64,000 nt of DNA from Ruminococcus flavefaciens 007c (GTDB lineage Bacteria; Bacillota; Clostridia; Oscillospirales; Ruminococcaceae), in NCBI RefSeq assembly GCF_000571935.1, contig NZ_ATAX01000016.1, forward strand, positions 124,001-188,000. The letters are read 5' to 3'. How positions within the stretch are numbered: the first letter of the stretch is position 1; each line of letters opens with the position of its first letter. The notes under the pieces are model-generated. The model was not told where the DNA came from. It worked only from the letters and a program-made list of their open reading frames with translations, and made no database searches. Both the position numbers and the translations under genes were made by a program. Shown in pieces: positions 1 through 7,783 of the stretch.

Positions 1-165
1 GAAATGGGCAGAATAAGCGGAATAGCAGCAAAAAAGCGCGAAGTTGCCGTTACGCTTGACGTAGTGGCGGACTGCGCAGAGGTGCTAAAAAGCACCAGGC
101 CCGCGGTAAACGGAGAACTCAGCAACGACGAGCTGCTGGAGCTCTTCCGTTCCAAAAACAAATAG
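1..165 (+). CDS. dnaG: C-terminal fragment, probably DNA primase DnaG
   Basis: An open frame enters from the left edge and ends at TAG 163-165, giving 54 residues that end in ELLELFRSKNK. The fragment is mostly helical and charged. I recognise no catalytic motif in it. The call rests on context: in Firmicutes the gene directly upstream of the primary sigma factor is usually dnaG, and the helical C-terminal domain of DnaG contacts the replicative helicase. The stop codon abuts the AGGAGGATA ribosome site of rpoD 13 bases before its ATG, so the two genes are almost certainly co-transcribed. Another protein cannot be excluded from 54 residues. Confidence 0.55.
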   Translation, partial: EMGRISGIAAKKREVAVTLDVVADCAEVLKSTRPAVNGELSNDELLELFRSKNK

Positions 166-178
166 GAGGATATAAAAT

Positions 179-1258
179 ATGGAAAAGAAAAACACCATCG
201 AAGCCCTTATGGAACAGGGCAAGGCCAACGGCAAGCTCACTACAAAGGAGATCACCGACGCACTGGAGGAGCTTGATTTTAACGTTGATCAGATTGACTC
301 CTTCTATGAAAGCTGCGAAAACCTTAATATTGAGATCATCGAGGATATGAACCTTGACGCCGACCTCAAGATCGGCCTCGACTCAAATATGACTGACGAC
401 CTGGAAATGGCTCTCTCAACAGAGGGTATAGCTATCGACGACCCAGTAAAGATATACCTCAAGGAGATCGGCCGTGTACCGCTCCTCACCACAGAAGAAG
501 AGATTGAGCTTGCACAGAGAATGGCAAAGGGCGATCCCTATGCCAAAAAGCGTCTTTCGGAAGCAAACCTCCGACTTGTTGTATCTATAGCAAAGAAGTA
601 TGTCGGCAGAGGTATGCAGTTCCTTGATCTTATCCAGGAAGGAAATCTCGGTCTCATAAAGGCTGTTGAGAAGTTCGACTACACCAAGGGCTTCAAGTTC
701 TCCACATATGCAACATGGTGGATAAGACAGGCTATCACCCGTGCTATCGCGGATCAGGCAAGAACTATCCGTATCCCCGTCCATATGGTAGAGACTATAA
801 CCAAGGTAAAGAAGGTATCAAGCCAGCTTCTCCATGAAAACGGCCACGACCCCAGCCCCGAGGAGATAGCGGACAAGCTCAATATGCCCGTAGATAAGGT
901 ACGTGAGATCATGCGTGTTGCTCAGGATCCCGTATCCCTTGAAACACCTATCGGCGAAGAGGAAGACAGCCATCTGGGCGACTTCATTCCCGACGATGAC
1001 GCTCCTGCTCCTGCCGAGGCTGCTTCACACACACTTCTCAAGGAACAGCTCAACGAGGTCCTCTCAACACTTACAGACCGTGAGGCAAAGGTGCTCAAGC
1101 TCCGCTTCGGTCTTGAGGACGGAAAGTCAAGAACCCTTGAAGAGGTGGGACAGCGTTTCGACGTTACCCGTGAGCGTATACGCCAGATAGAGGCAAAAGC
1201 ACTCAGAAAGCTCCGCCATCCCAGCAGAAGCAAAAAGGTCAAGGATTTCCTTGACTGA
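179..1258 (+). CDS. rpoD: RNA polymerase primary sigma factor RpoD/SigA
   Basis: This 359-residue protein is the housekeeping sigma-70 factor that directs RNA polymerase to -35/-10 promoters. Region 1.2 ([16 protein letters not shown]) begins near residue 87. Region 2, with the core-binding and -10-recognising helices ([20 protein letters not shown]), lies near 161-185. Region 3 follows, and region 4 has the -35-binding helix-turn-helix ([20 protein letters not shown]) near 318-337. The N-terminal 1.1-like segment is short, as in Gram-positive SigA proteins. The ATG follows an AGGAGGA site by 7 bases. It sits after the probable dnaG end and before a strong terminator, which is the classic macromolecular-synthesis arrangement. 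Confidence 0.97.
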   Translation: MEKKNTIEALMEQGKANGKLTTKEITDALEELDFNVDQIDSFYESCENLNIEIIEDMNLDADLKIGLDSNMTDDLEMALSTEGIAIDDPVKIYLKEIGRVPLLTTEEEIELAQRMAKGDPYAKKRLSEANLRLVVSIAKKYVGRGMQFLDLIQEGNLGLIKAVEKFDYTKGFKFSTYATWWIRQAITRAIADQARTIRIPVHMVETITKVKKVSSQLLHENGHDPSPEEIADKLNMPVDKVREIMRVAQDPVSLETPIGEEEDSHLGDFIPDDDAPAPAEAASHTLLKEQLNEVLSTLTDREAKVLKLRFGLEDGKSRTLEEVGQRFDVTRERIRQIEAKALRKLRHPSRSKKVKDFLD

Positions 1259-1280
1259 TCCTCTTATAAGTATTTCCGAA

Positions 1281-1305
1281 GCCGCCACAAATGGCGGCTT
1301 TTTTA
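1281..1305 (+). terminator. Rho-independent terminator after rpoD
   Basis: GCCGCC (1281-1286) pairs with GGCGGC (1293-1298), extended by A-U pairs at the loop, and is followed by a run of T. It ends the rpoD transcript 22 bases after the stop codon. The next promoter's -35 box begins at the end of the T run. Confidence 0.9.
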
Positions 1306-1334
1306 TTGACATTCACGCTCTTATGTAGTATAAT
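1306..1334 (+). promoter_or_regulatory. Consensus sigma-A promoter for the EAL protein gene
   Basis: TTGACA (1306-1311) and TATAAT (1329-1334) are both perfect matches, with a 17-base spacer. Transcription should begin near 1341, leaving a leader of about 110 bases before the ATG at 1450. Such a promoter predicts strong expression unless the leader limits it. Confidence 0.9.
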
Positions 1335-1340
1335 TAAATT

Positions 1341-1449
1341 GTATAAATGTACGTTATCACGGTCTCCTGCTGACCGAAGAAAAGCAGGTACGCAAAGAGA
1401 CAGAGAGCGCATTCCCCTTCTCATGTCTCCCAAGGTATAAGGAGAGAGT
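1341..1449 (+). promoter_or_regulatory. Structured 5' leader of the EAL gene, possible cis-acting RNA
   Basis: A stem GTCTC/GAGAC encloses a second stem CTGCT/AGCAG with an asymmetric strand GTACGCAAA. A competing downstream stem, GACAGAGA/TCTCATGTC, shares the GAGAC strand, so two exclusive folds are possible. The ACGCAAA strand beside a c-di-GMP gene recalls the core of c-di-GMP-I (GEMM) riboswitches. However, the conserved CAAA strand opposite it and the CTAA tetraloop receptor are absent, so identity with that class is not established. The leader ends with AAGGAGAG before the ATG. Confidence 0.3.
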
Positions 1450-4188
1450 ATGGGTATTTTTGATTTCAGTAAAACTCCTCCCGCGCTGAGCCATGACTGG
1501 CAGGTATTCCAGCAGTTTGTAGGCAATATAGGTGCGTTTACCTACATTGCAAAGGAAAAAGCTGCTTATCTTGATTCTGCAGCCTGTCATATGCTCGGAT
1601 GCCCGAGTGAAAAGATAAACGAATTTGAATTTTTCAATCTGCTTGAGAAGATTTCCAAATGTCCTGTGGAAGGTCAGAAGCATATATATAAATTCACTGA
1701 CGGAAACACCTCGCGCTTCATAAAAATGAATATCTATGAGAGCAGCGATGAATGGCTGGGCTTCGTCCAGGACTTCACAAGACAGATCTCGGAAATAAAC
1801 GACCGTCAGTCCTTCGTGGAGTACGATCCGATTACAAGGCTCCCCTCCTATCCTTCCTTCTCACAGAAGATAAAGAAGATACTTCCGGATGTTCAGCACG
1901 CCTGTCTGGCAACTATATATATAAACGGCATAGACAAGCTGGGCTCCTACCTTACAGTTGACAATACCAACAGCTGTATAACCTCAGTCGCCGAAGCTCT
2001 GAAGAGCTTTGCCAGCGATACTCTTATTATCGGCTCAAAGTCCAATTATGAGATATGCGTCTTTTTCTGTGACTGCGACAAGATGACCATATATAACATC
2101 CTCAACAGTATGGACGAGGCTGTACAGAACTGCACGCTTACCGATGATTTCGGCGAGATAATAGATATTTCCGACAAGAGCCGCATAAGCCTTTCCATAG
2201 GCTGCGCTTCCTTCCCCGAGGAGGCTTCCGACTTCAATATGCTGGTGAATTATTCCGAATTCGCCCTCTTTGAAGCCAGAACGGACAAGCGCTCTGTCAT
2301 AAACTGGTTCTCCGAGGAGAATTACGTCCGCGAAAAGGACTCCTACCGCAATGCGCAGACCTTCTCACGAATCGTCCAGGAAAACCTGCTCACCTACTAT
2401 CTCCAGCCTATCGTGGAGACACAGACCGGCGAGATCGTAGCCTATGAGGCTCTTATGAGAACTGTGGGAGATATAAAAATGGCTCCCAAGCAGATACTCA
2501 AGATCGCAGATGCGCAGAATGACCTGTACGCCATTGAAAAGCTCACATTCTTCAACACTATGAAGCTTCTCAGTGACAATCAGCAGATCTTCGAGAACAG
2601 AAAGCTCTTCATAAACTGCCTGCCCAATCACCTTCTCACTGACGAGGATTTCAATGAGCTCTATCTCACTTACGGCGAGCTCCTCGAAAAGACTGTCATA
2701 GAGATAGTAGAGGAATCAGCTTCCTCCACAAAGGGCATAGAGACACTGAAGAAGCGCTGCGGCTTCGCAAGGGCAATGCTTGCTATCGACGATTACGGAA
2801 CGGGATATTCCAACAGCTCGAATCTGCTGAACTATTCACCCGATTATATCAAGATAGACCGCTCCCTCATAAGCGATATCCATAACGACCTGAAAAAACA
2901 GCAGCTGGTGACCTCTGTAATCGAGTTCTGTCACGATAATCAGCTGAAATCCCTGGCCGAGGGAGTTGAGACTCTCCACGAGCTCAAGACCGTTATACGT
3001 CTTGGAGTGGATCTGGTTCAGGGTTATTATACTTCAAAGCCAAAACCTCTCTTCCTGAACAGTATATCCGCTGATATAAAGGATGAAATCATAAAGACAA
3101 ATCTTGAAACCCGTCCTGACGGCGTCAAGAAGATATACGCTGCTCAGAACGATACTGAACTCGATCTGCTGAAGCTGGCGCTGGAAAAGTATACCGACAT
3201 TCATATCTACCAGAGCAAGCTCACTATCGTCGGCGATCCTGACAAGCCCGTGAAGATGAATATATCCATCATGGACAACCACAGCTGTGAGCTCACTCTC
3301 AAGAATGTGAATATGATAAGCGGCAACAGCAAGCCCACTATATCCGTGGGAGAGTACGCAAGGCTCGTCCTCAATGTGGTCAAGAACAACAAGCTCAGCT
3401 ACTCGGGTATATACGTTCCTATGGGCTCACAGTTCGAACTGGGCGGTAAGGGCAATCTCTCCATAGACTGCTATGCCTCCGAGGGTATCGGAATAGGAAA
3501 CGACTACGACCATGGCTACGGCGATATCACTATAGATTTCAGCGGTAACCTTGAAATAATCTCCAACAGCGTGGAGTCGCTCTGTATCGGCGGCGGATAT
3601 AACGATGACGATTCGGATATAAATCTCCGCTCGGGCAAGATAAAGATATTCATGTATTCTCATAGCGGTCTTGCTATCGGAAGCTTCAACGGCGACGCCA
3701 ATATCGACATCGGTGAGGAATGCTCCCTTGACATCGCTATCTCGGGCATAAAAGTCACCGGTATCGGAAGCTGCAAGGGTATATCCACTATCAGCTCCGG
3801 CGCTGATATCACCATGTCCTGTACAGGCGCTCAGTCCGTAGGTATAGGCGTTCTCGAAGAAGGAGAAGGCAGCATCTACATCAAAAACGGCAAGATCAAT
3901 ATGAAGATGCGCTCTGCCAAGCACTCCTGCATAGGAGCTATGAAGGGAAGCGTAAATACTAAGATCAGGAATGCCGAGATCTCCATCGACTGCGAAGGCG
4001 ACGACGTTACAGGCATCGGCGATGCTTCGGGTACAGGAAATGTAAACATCATTGATTCCAAGGTTTCCATAGTGCTCAATGCAGGAAATCCCAAAGACAT
4101 CGGCACTGAAAACGGCGATGTCCAGATACAGAACTCAAATGTTACCTCTGTGGTAAACAGCAAGCGTACAACTTACGCAAGTAATTAA
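1450..4188 (+). CDS. EAL-domain c-di-GMP phosphodiesterase-like protein with degenerate GGDEF and C-terminal beta-helix
   Basis: This 912-residue protein has no visible signal peptide or membrane segment. Residues 1-110 look like a PAS-type sensor. Residues about 115-280 resemble a GGDEF domain whose signature is lost (NYEICVFF where GGDEF should be), so cyclase activity is unlikely. The EAL domain (about 305-550) keeps the key residues: EALMR at 332-336, an INCLPN asparagine, EIVEE, IDDYGTGYS, the KID lysine, AEGVET and VQGYY. Hydrolysis of c-di-GMP is therefore plausible. From about residue 557 the protein continues for some 350 residues as a series of short GIG-containing beta repeats, which look like a parallel beta-helix. 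I do not recognise this tail as a standard partner of EAL. The gene stands alone between two hairpins under its own consensus promoter. Confidence 0.85.
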   Translation: MGIFDFSKTPPALSHDWQVFQQFVGNIGAFTYIAKEKAAYLDSAACHMLGCPSEKINEFEFFNLLEKISKCPVEGQKHIYKFTDGNTSRFIKMNIYESSDEWLGFVQDFTRQISEINDRQSFVEYDPITRLPSYPSFSQKIKKILPDVQHACLATIYINGIDKLGSYLTVDNTNSCITSVAEALKSFASDTLIIGSKSNYEICVFFCDCDKMTIYNILNSMDEAVQNCTLTDDFGEIIDISDKSRISLSIGCASFPEEASDFNMLVNYSEFALFEARTDKRSVINWFSEENYVREKDSYRNAQTFSRIVQENLLTYYLQPIVETQTGEIVAYEALMRTVGDIKMAPKQILKIADAQNDLYAIEKLTFFNTMKLLSDNQQIFENRKLFINCLPNHLLTDEDFNELYLTYGELLEKTVIEIVEESASSTKGIETLKKRCGFARAMLAIDDYGTGYSNSSNLLNYSPDYIKIDRSLISDIHNDLKKQQLVTSVIEFCHDNQLKSLAEGVETLHELKTVIRLGVDLVQGYYTSKPKPLFLNSISADIKDEIIKTNLETRPDGVKKIYAAQNDTELDLLKLALEKYTDIHIYQSKLTIVGDPDKPVKMNISIMDNHSCELTLKNVNMISGNSKPTISVGEYARLVLNVVKNNKLSYSGIYVPMGSQFELGGKGNLSIDCYASEGIGIGNDYDHGYGDITIDFSGNLEIISNSVESLCIGGGYNDDDSDINLRSGKIKIFMYSHSGLAIGSFNGDANIDIGEECSLDIAISGIKVTGIGSCKGISTISSGADITMSCTGAQSVGIGVLEEGEGSIYIKNGKINMKMRSAKHSCIGAMKGSVNTKIRNAEISIDCEGDDVTGIGDASGTGNVNIIDSKVSIVLNAGNPKDIGTENGDVQIQNSNVTSVVNSKRTTYASN

Positions 4189-4199
4189 AAGCTTATTCT

Positions 4200-4218
4200 C
4201 CCCGCCTTTACGGCGGGG
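4200..4218 (+). terminator. Hairpin after the EAL gene, weak terminator
   Basis: CCCCGCC and GGCGGGG form a GC-rich stem with a TTTA(C) loop 12 bases after the stop. No T run follows on the + strand, so it may act as a pause or 3' end stabiliser rather than an efficient terminator. Confidence 0.45.
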
Positions 4219-4248
4219 AAACATATGATATGAAAGGTAAGAATAAAT

Positions 4249-5343
4249 ATGAAACTTGGTATGGTAGGTCTGCCCAACGTGGGCAAAAGCACTCTTTTCA
4301 ACGCACTCACCAACGCAGGTGCGGAATCTGCGAATTACCCCTTCTGCACTATCGAAAAGAACGTTGGTATAGTCTCCGTCCCCGATGAGAGACTGGACAA
4401 GCTGGCTGAGATGTACGAGCCGGATAAGTTTACTCCCGCAACTCTTGAGTTCGTGGACATCGCAGGACTGGTAAAGGGCGCTTCAAAGGGTGAAGGTCTG
4501 GGAAATAAGTTCCTTGCCGATATACGCGAGGTGGACGCTATCGTTCACGTTGTGCGCTGCTTCGAGGATCCCAATATCATCCACGTTGACGGAAGCATAA
4601 ACCCTCTCCGTGACATTGAGACCATTAATCTTGAGCTTATATTCTCGGATATAGAAATGGTGGACAGACGTATCGACCGCGCAAAGAAGGCTGCTAAAGG
4701 CGATAAGAAGTATCTTGCAGAGGCTGAGTTCCTTGAAAGACTGAAGGCTCACCTTGAAAACGGCAAGTCTGCAAGAGGCTTCGACTTTACAGACGAAGAA
4801 AGAGAGCTTATAAAGTCAACTCCCCTGCTCTCCGCAAAGCCTGTCATCTATGCAGCAAACCTCAGTGAGGAGGACTTCACAAACAATATCGACACAAACG
4901 AAAACTACAAGGCTGTATGCGCTCTCGCAGCAGAGGAGCACTCCGCTGTACTGCCTATATGTGCTCAGATAGAGGCTGAGATATCGGATATGGGCGACGA
5001 GGACAAGGCAATGTTCCTCAGCGAGCTGGGACTTGAAGTATCAGGTCTCAACCGTATCATCAAGGAGGGCTATGCACTCCTGGGACTTATCTCCTACCTT
5101 ACCGCAGGCAAGCAGGAGGTACGCGCTTGGACTATTACCAAGGGAACTAAGGCTCCCCAGGCAGCAGGTAAGATACATACCGACTTCGAGAAAGGCTTTA
5201 TCCGCGCCGAGGTAATCTCCTACGACGACCTTATGGCTTGCGGAAGCATGGCTGCCGCCAAGGAAAAGGGACTTGTCCGCCTCGAGGGCAAGGAGTACGT
5301 TATGCAGGACGGAGATATAGTTCTGTTCAGATTTAATGTATAA
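4249..5343 (+). CDS. ychF: Redox-regulated ATPase YchF (OLA1 family)
   Basis: At 364 residues this has the standard length for the universally conserved YchF/OLA1 P-loop ATPases, which bind ribosomes and prefer ATP over GTP. Visible are the P-loop GLPNVGKSTLFNAL (residues 7-20), the switch-II-type DIAGLVKGASKGEGLGN, a central coiled insertion (around 130-165), the NxxE substitute for NKxD (AANLSEED), and the C-terminal TGS domain ending YVMQDGDIVLFRFNV. It starts at ATG after a GAAAGG site. The following SMI1-like gene begins at or just after its stop, suggesting co-transcription. Confidence 0.95.
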   Translation: MKLGMVGLPNVGKSTLFNALTNAGAESANYPFCTIEKNVGIVSVPDERLDKLAEMYEPDKFTPATLEFVDIAGLVKGASKGEGLGNKFLADIREVDAIVHVVRCFEDPNIIHVDGSINPLRDIETINLELIFSDIEMVDRRIDRAKKAAKGDKKYLAEAEFLERLKAHLENGKSARGFDFTDEERELIKSTPLLSAKPVIYAANLSEEDFTNNIDTNENYKAVCALAAEEHSAVLPICAQIEAEISDMGDEDKAMFLSELGLEVSGLNRIIKEGYALLGLISYLTAGKQEVRAWTITKGTKAPQAAGKIHTDFEKGFIRAEVISYDDLMACGSMAAAKEKGLVRLEGKEYVMQDGDIVLFRFNV

Positions 5344-5344
5344 T

Positions 5345-5770
5345 ATGAAAGAACGTATTGAACACATAAAAGCTGTTCAAGACAACTGGATGCAGTCCGA
5401 ATTTGCTTCTCCTGCAACCGATTCTCAGATAGAAGCTTTTGAGAAGACTGCCAATGTCATTATTCCCGAGTCTTACAAGGTTTTTCTGAGGCTTTCAAAC
5501 GGTGCTGAATTATTCGGCGGTGACTGCAAATTGTACAGCGCCGATATGAATGTCAAGTTCAGGATAAATTATGATTTTTCAAACGGAAGTGTTCCAGATG
5601 AATTGCTGATACTTGGCTTTTATAATTCACAGCATATATGCTTTGATAAAAGATATGATTCCTTCATTTTTTATGAATATGAAGACTATGATGATATAAG
5701 TGAAGAATGTCTTATGTTTTCTGATTTTTATGAAGTACTTGATTATATCACAGACATAGCAACAACCTGA
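5345..5770 (+). CDS. SMI1/KNR4 family protein
   Basis: A 141-residue soluble protein (144 if the ATG at 5336, inside the ychF end, is used). The N-terminal half has the SMI1/KNR4 fold signature: a hydrophobic helix with TDSQIEAFEKTANVIIPESY, then KVFLRLSNGAELFGG with the conserved NG turn, and later LLILGFYNSQHICF. Members often act as immunity proteins against contact-dependent or polymorphic toxins, or as general interaction modules. No toxin gene lies beside it, so an orphan immunity role is only a guess. It is AT-richer and more acidic at the C-terminus than its neighbours. No clear ribosome site precedes either start, so translational coupling to ychF is likely. Confidence 0.75.
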   Translation: MKERIEHIKAVQDNWMQSEFASPATDSQIEAFEKTANVIIPESYKVFLRLSNGAELFGGDCKLYSADMNVKFRINYDFSNGSVPDELLILGFYNSQHICFDKRYDSFIFYEYEDYDDISEECLMFSDFYEVLDYITDIATT

Positions 5771-5781
5771 CTTACAGAATC

Positions 5782-5798
5782 CTGTCCGTGGCGGACAG
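5782..5798 (+). terminator. Short perfect hairpin after the SMI1-like gene
   Basis: CTGTCCG and CGGACAG form a 7-bp perfect stem around a TGG loop, 12 bases after the stop codon. No T run follows (AATACC). It could mark the 3' end of the transcript or belong to the leader of the next operon, which ends in an RNA-binding ANTAR protein. Its 3-base loop does not fit the hexaloop pair that ANTAR proteins are known to bind. Confidence 0.35.
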
Positions 5799-5864
5799 AA
5801 TACCGGAATAGTGATGTGCAGTGCCGTATCTACAATGACATTGAGATAAACAAGTCATATTAAC

Positions 5865-5882
5865 GGGCGGATTTATCCGCCC
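5865..5882. repeat. REP-like palindrome before the glutamine synthetase homologue
   Basis: GGGCGGAT, TT, ATCCGCCC form a perfect 8-bp stem with the tail CCTAC. Short palindromes of this GGGCGG-type followed by CCTAC are familiar from intergenic regions of many Clostridia. Only one copy is seen in this window. It ends 16 bases before the GGAGG site of the next gene. Confidence 0.45.
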
Positions 5883-5909
5883 CTACATTATTAAACTGGA
5901 GGTCTTTCA

Positions 5910-7205
5910 ATGAGCTTTTCTCCTAAAGAGATACTGAAATTCGTTGAAGAGAACGACGTAAAATTTATAAGACTTACTTTTTGTGATATGTTCGGCAGTC
6001 TCAAAAACGTGGCTATCATGCCCAATGAGCTGCCGAGGGCATTCGAGTACGGCATACCCTTCGATGCTTCATGTATCGCCGAGAGCTGCTCCGACCTGCT
6101 TCTTGTGCCCGATATATCCACTCTTTCCGTTCTCCCCTGGAGACCTAAGTCGGGACGGGTCGTTCGTTTCTTCTGCTCGCTGAAAAACACCGACGGAAGC
6201 GACTACGTAGGCGATATGCGTACAGAGCTCACGGACTATATCAACAAGCTCCGTCTGGACGGATATTCCTGCGAAATGGGCACAAAGTGCGAGTTCTACC
6301 TTTTTGAGCTGGATGAGCGGGGCGAGCCTACAAAGATACCTCACGACAAGGGCGGCTATCTGGACGTTGCCCCCCTTGATAAGTGCGAAAACGCAAGGCG
6401 TGAGATATGTCTCTCGCTGGAGGAAATGGGCATGAGTCCGAAAAGCTCCTGCCATAAACACGGTCCTGCCCAGAACGAGATAGAATTTCGCGAGAGTGAG
6501 CCCATAACAGCTGCGGATAATATGGTACACTACAAGACCGTCGTTAAGTCCATCGCCGCACAGAACGGGCTTTTCGCTTCGTTCATGCCGAAGCCTCTCC
6601 CCGATGAGCACGGAAGCGCTCTCAGCATTTCCATAAGCCTCAGAAAAGGCGGGGAAAATATCTTCGGCAACGACATCAACACAATGCCATATGAAGGAAA
6701 ATGCTTCATATCAGGTATCCTCGGCAGGATGCGTGAAATAACGGCTTTTCTCAACTGCACCACAAATTCCTATAAACGCTTCGGCATAGGCTATGCTCCG
6801 AAATACGTCAACTGGTCCTCGGAAAATCGTTCACAGCTAATAAGAGTTCCCAAACCTGTGGGTATATCTCCACGTATAGAGATACGCTCCGCAGATGCCT
6901 GCTGCAATCCCTATATCACCTTCAAGCTTATACTCGCCGCAGGTATCGAGGGCATAAACACAGGTGACTGCTCGCTCTTTGAGAGCGCTGTGCATATGGG
7001 TGAGGAAAAGAATGTATTCCAGAAGCTGCCGTCCTCCCTTGATGAGGCTGCTGCCATTGCCGCTGACAGCGAATTCGTAGAGCGAACTCTTTCCTCAGAG
7101 ATACGCAGCAATATCTTCAGTCAGCTCGAAAGACAGATAAGCGATTACGCAGCTGCTCCCGATAAGGATAGATTCGAGGAAGAGTCCTATTTCAAATTTG
7201 TGTGA
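5910..7205 (+). CDS. Type I glutamine synthetase (GlnA) family protein with degenerate active site
   Basis: This 431-residue protein aligns along its full length with type I glutamine synthetase, which makes glutamine from glutamate, ammonia and ATP. Conserved framework includes RLTFCDMFG, GGYLDVAPLDKCENARREI, NRSQLIRVP and RIEIRS. Many catalytic positions differ from clostridial GlnA as I know it: the first Glu of the ExE pair is Lys126; the HHE metal site reads CHK (Lys183); the GSGLHVN segment reads GSALSIS (Ser239 for the metal-binding His); the flap Glu that deprotonates ammonia is Tyr295 (GYAPKY for FEAPRY). The loop after FDAS is about four residues short. Glu128, Glu190 and Glu324 remain. 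I therefore expect a non-catalytic or repurposed protein. ATG 5910 follows CTGGAGG. An ANTAR gene starts 8 bases after its stop. Confidence 0.85.
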   Translation: MSFSPKEILKFVEENDVKFIRLTFCDMFGSLKNVAIMPNELPRAFEYGIPFDASCIAESCSDLLLVPDISTLSVLPWRPKSGRVVRFFCSLKNTDGSDYVGDMRTELTDYINKLRLDGYSCEMGTKCEFYLFELDERGEPTKIPHDKGGYLDVAPLDKCENARREICLSLEEMGMSPKSSCHKHGPAQNEIEFRESEPITAADNMVHYKTVVKSIAAQNGLFASFMPKPLPDEHGSALSISISLRKGGENIFGNDINTMPYEGKCFISGILGRMREITAFLNCTTNSYKRFGIGYAPKYVNWSSENRSQLIRVPKPVGISPRIEIRSADACCNPYITFKLILAAGIEGINTGDCSLFESAVHMGEEKNVFQKLPSSLDEAAAIAADSEFVERTLSSEIRSNIFSQLERQISDYAAAPDKDRFEEESYFKFV

Positions 7206-7213
7206 GGCATTGA

Positions 7214-7783
7214 ATGGAAAGAGCACTTATAATATCTGCAAACAAAGAAACATCCGAGACCGCCGAACAGCTCCTGCGCATAGAGGGCTGCGGCAGAACG
7301 GCTGTTGCAGCAAGCGGCAGTGAAGCACGCAGGCTTGTCAAGAATGAAGCAGAGCCTGATATCGTCATTATAAATACTCCACTGCCTGACGAATTCGGTC
7401 AGGAGCTTGCAGAAATGATCTCAGAAACTACCTCAGCAGGTATGATACTTATATGCAGCGGGGACGTTGCGGACGATATTGCCGACAGACTTTCGGACAG
7501 CGGCGTGAACGTTCTTGCAAGGCCCGTCAAAAGAGAGGTGCTTCAGCGCACTCTCAGACTGGTGCTGAATACACGAGTACGAATGGCAGGAGTAAAAAAG
7601 GAAAGCACGGATATTCTCAGCCGCATCGAGGAGATGCGCACCATCAACCGCGCCAAGACCACTCTTATGAAGTATCTGAAGTTTACAGAGCCGCAGGCTC
7701 ATAAATACATAGAAAAACAAGCCATGAACAACCGTCAGACAAGACTTGAGGTAGCTGTGCGCATACTTGCACAGTATGAATGA
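7214..7783 (+). CDS. ANTAR-domain RNA-binding antiterminator with pseudo-receiver
   Basis: 189 residues. The N-terminal 120 residues have the alternating strand/helix pattern of a response-regulator receiver. The phospho-acceptor Asp is Asn54 (VIINTPLPDEFG), the acidic pair after strand 1 is absent (ALIISANKE), and the conserved Lys is Arg (LARPV). Phosphorylation control is thus unlikely. A linker helix leads to a C-terminal ANTAR domain (about 132-186: RIEEMRTINRAKTTLM with FTEPQAHKYIEKQAM). ANTAR domains bind paired hairpins in nascent RNA and prevent termination; nitrogen-metabolism genes are classic targets. It is 8 bases downstream of the glutamine synthetase homologue and surely co-transcribed with it, which suggests the two proteins act together. 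Confidence 0.88.
   Translation: MERALIISANKETSETAEQLLRIEGCGRTAVAASGSEARRLVKNEAEPDIVIINTPLPDEFGQELAEMISETTSAGMILICSGDVADDIADRLSDSGVNVLARPVKREVLQRTLRLVLNTRVRMAGVKKESTDILSRIEEMRTINRAKTTLMKYLKFTEPQAHKYIEKQAMNNRQTRLEVAVRILAQYE

Noticed and set aside
1341-1449. Firm assignment of the leader as a c-di-GMP-I riboswitch
   Set aside because: Only the ACGCAAA strand matches; the opposite CAAA strand and the tetraloop receptor are not found, so it is kept as a candidate only.
5771-5909. Twin hexaloop ANTAR target hairpins before the glutamine synthetase homologue
   Set aside because: Two short palindromes exist but neither has the six-base loop with A1 and G4, and no terminator overlaps them.
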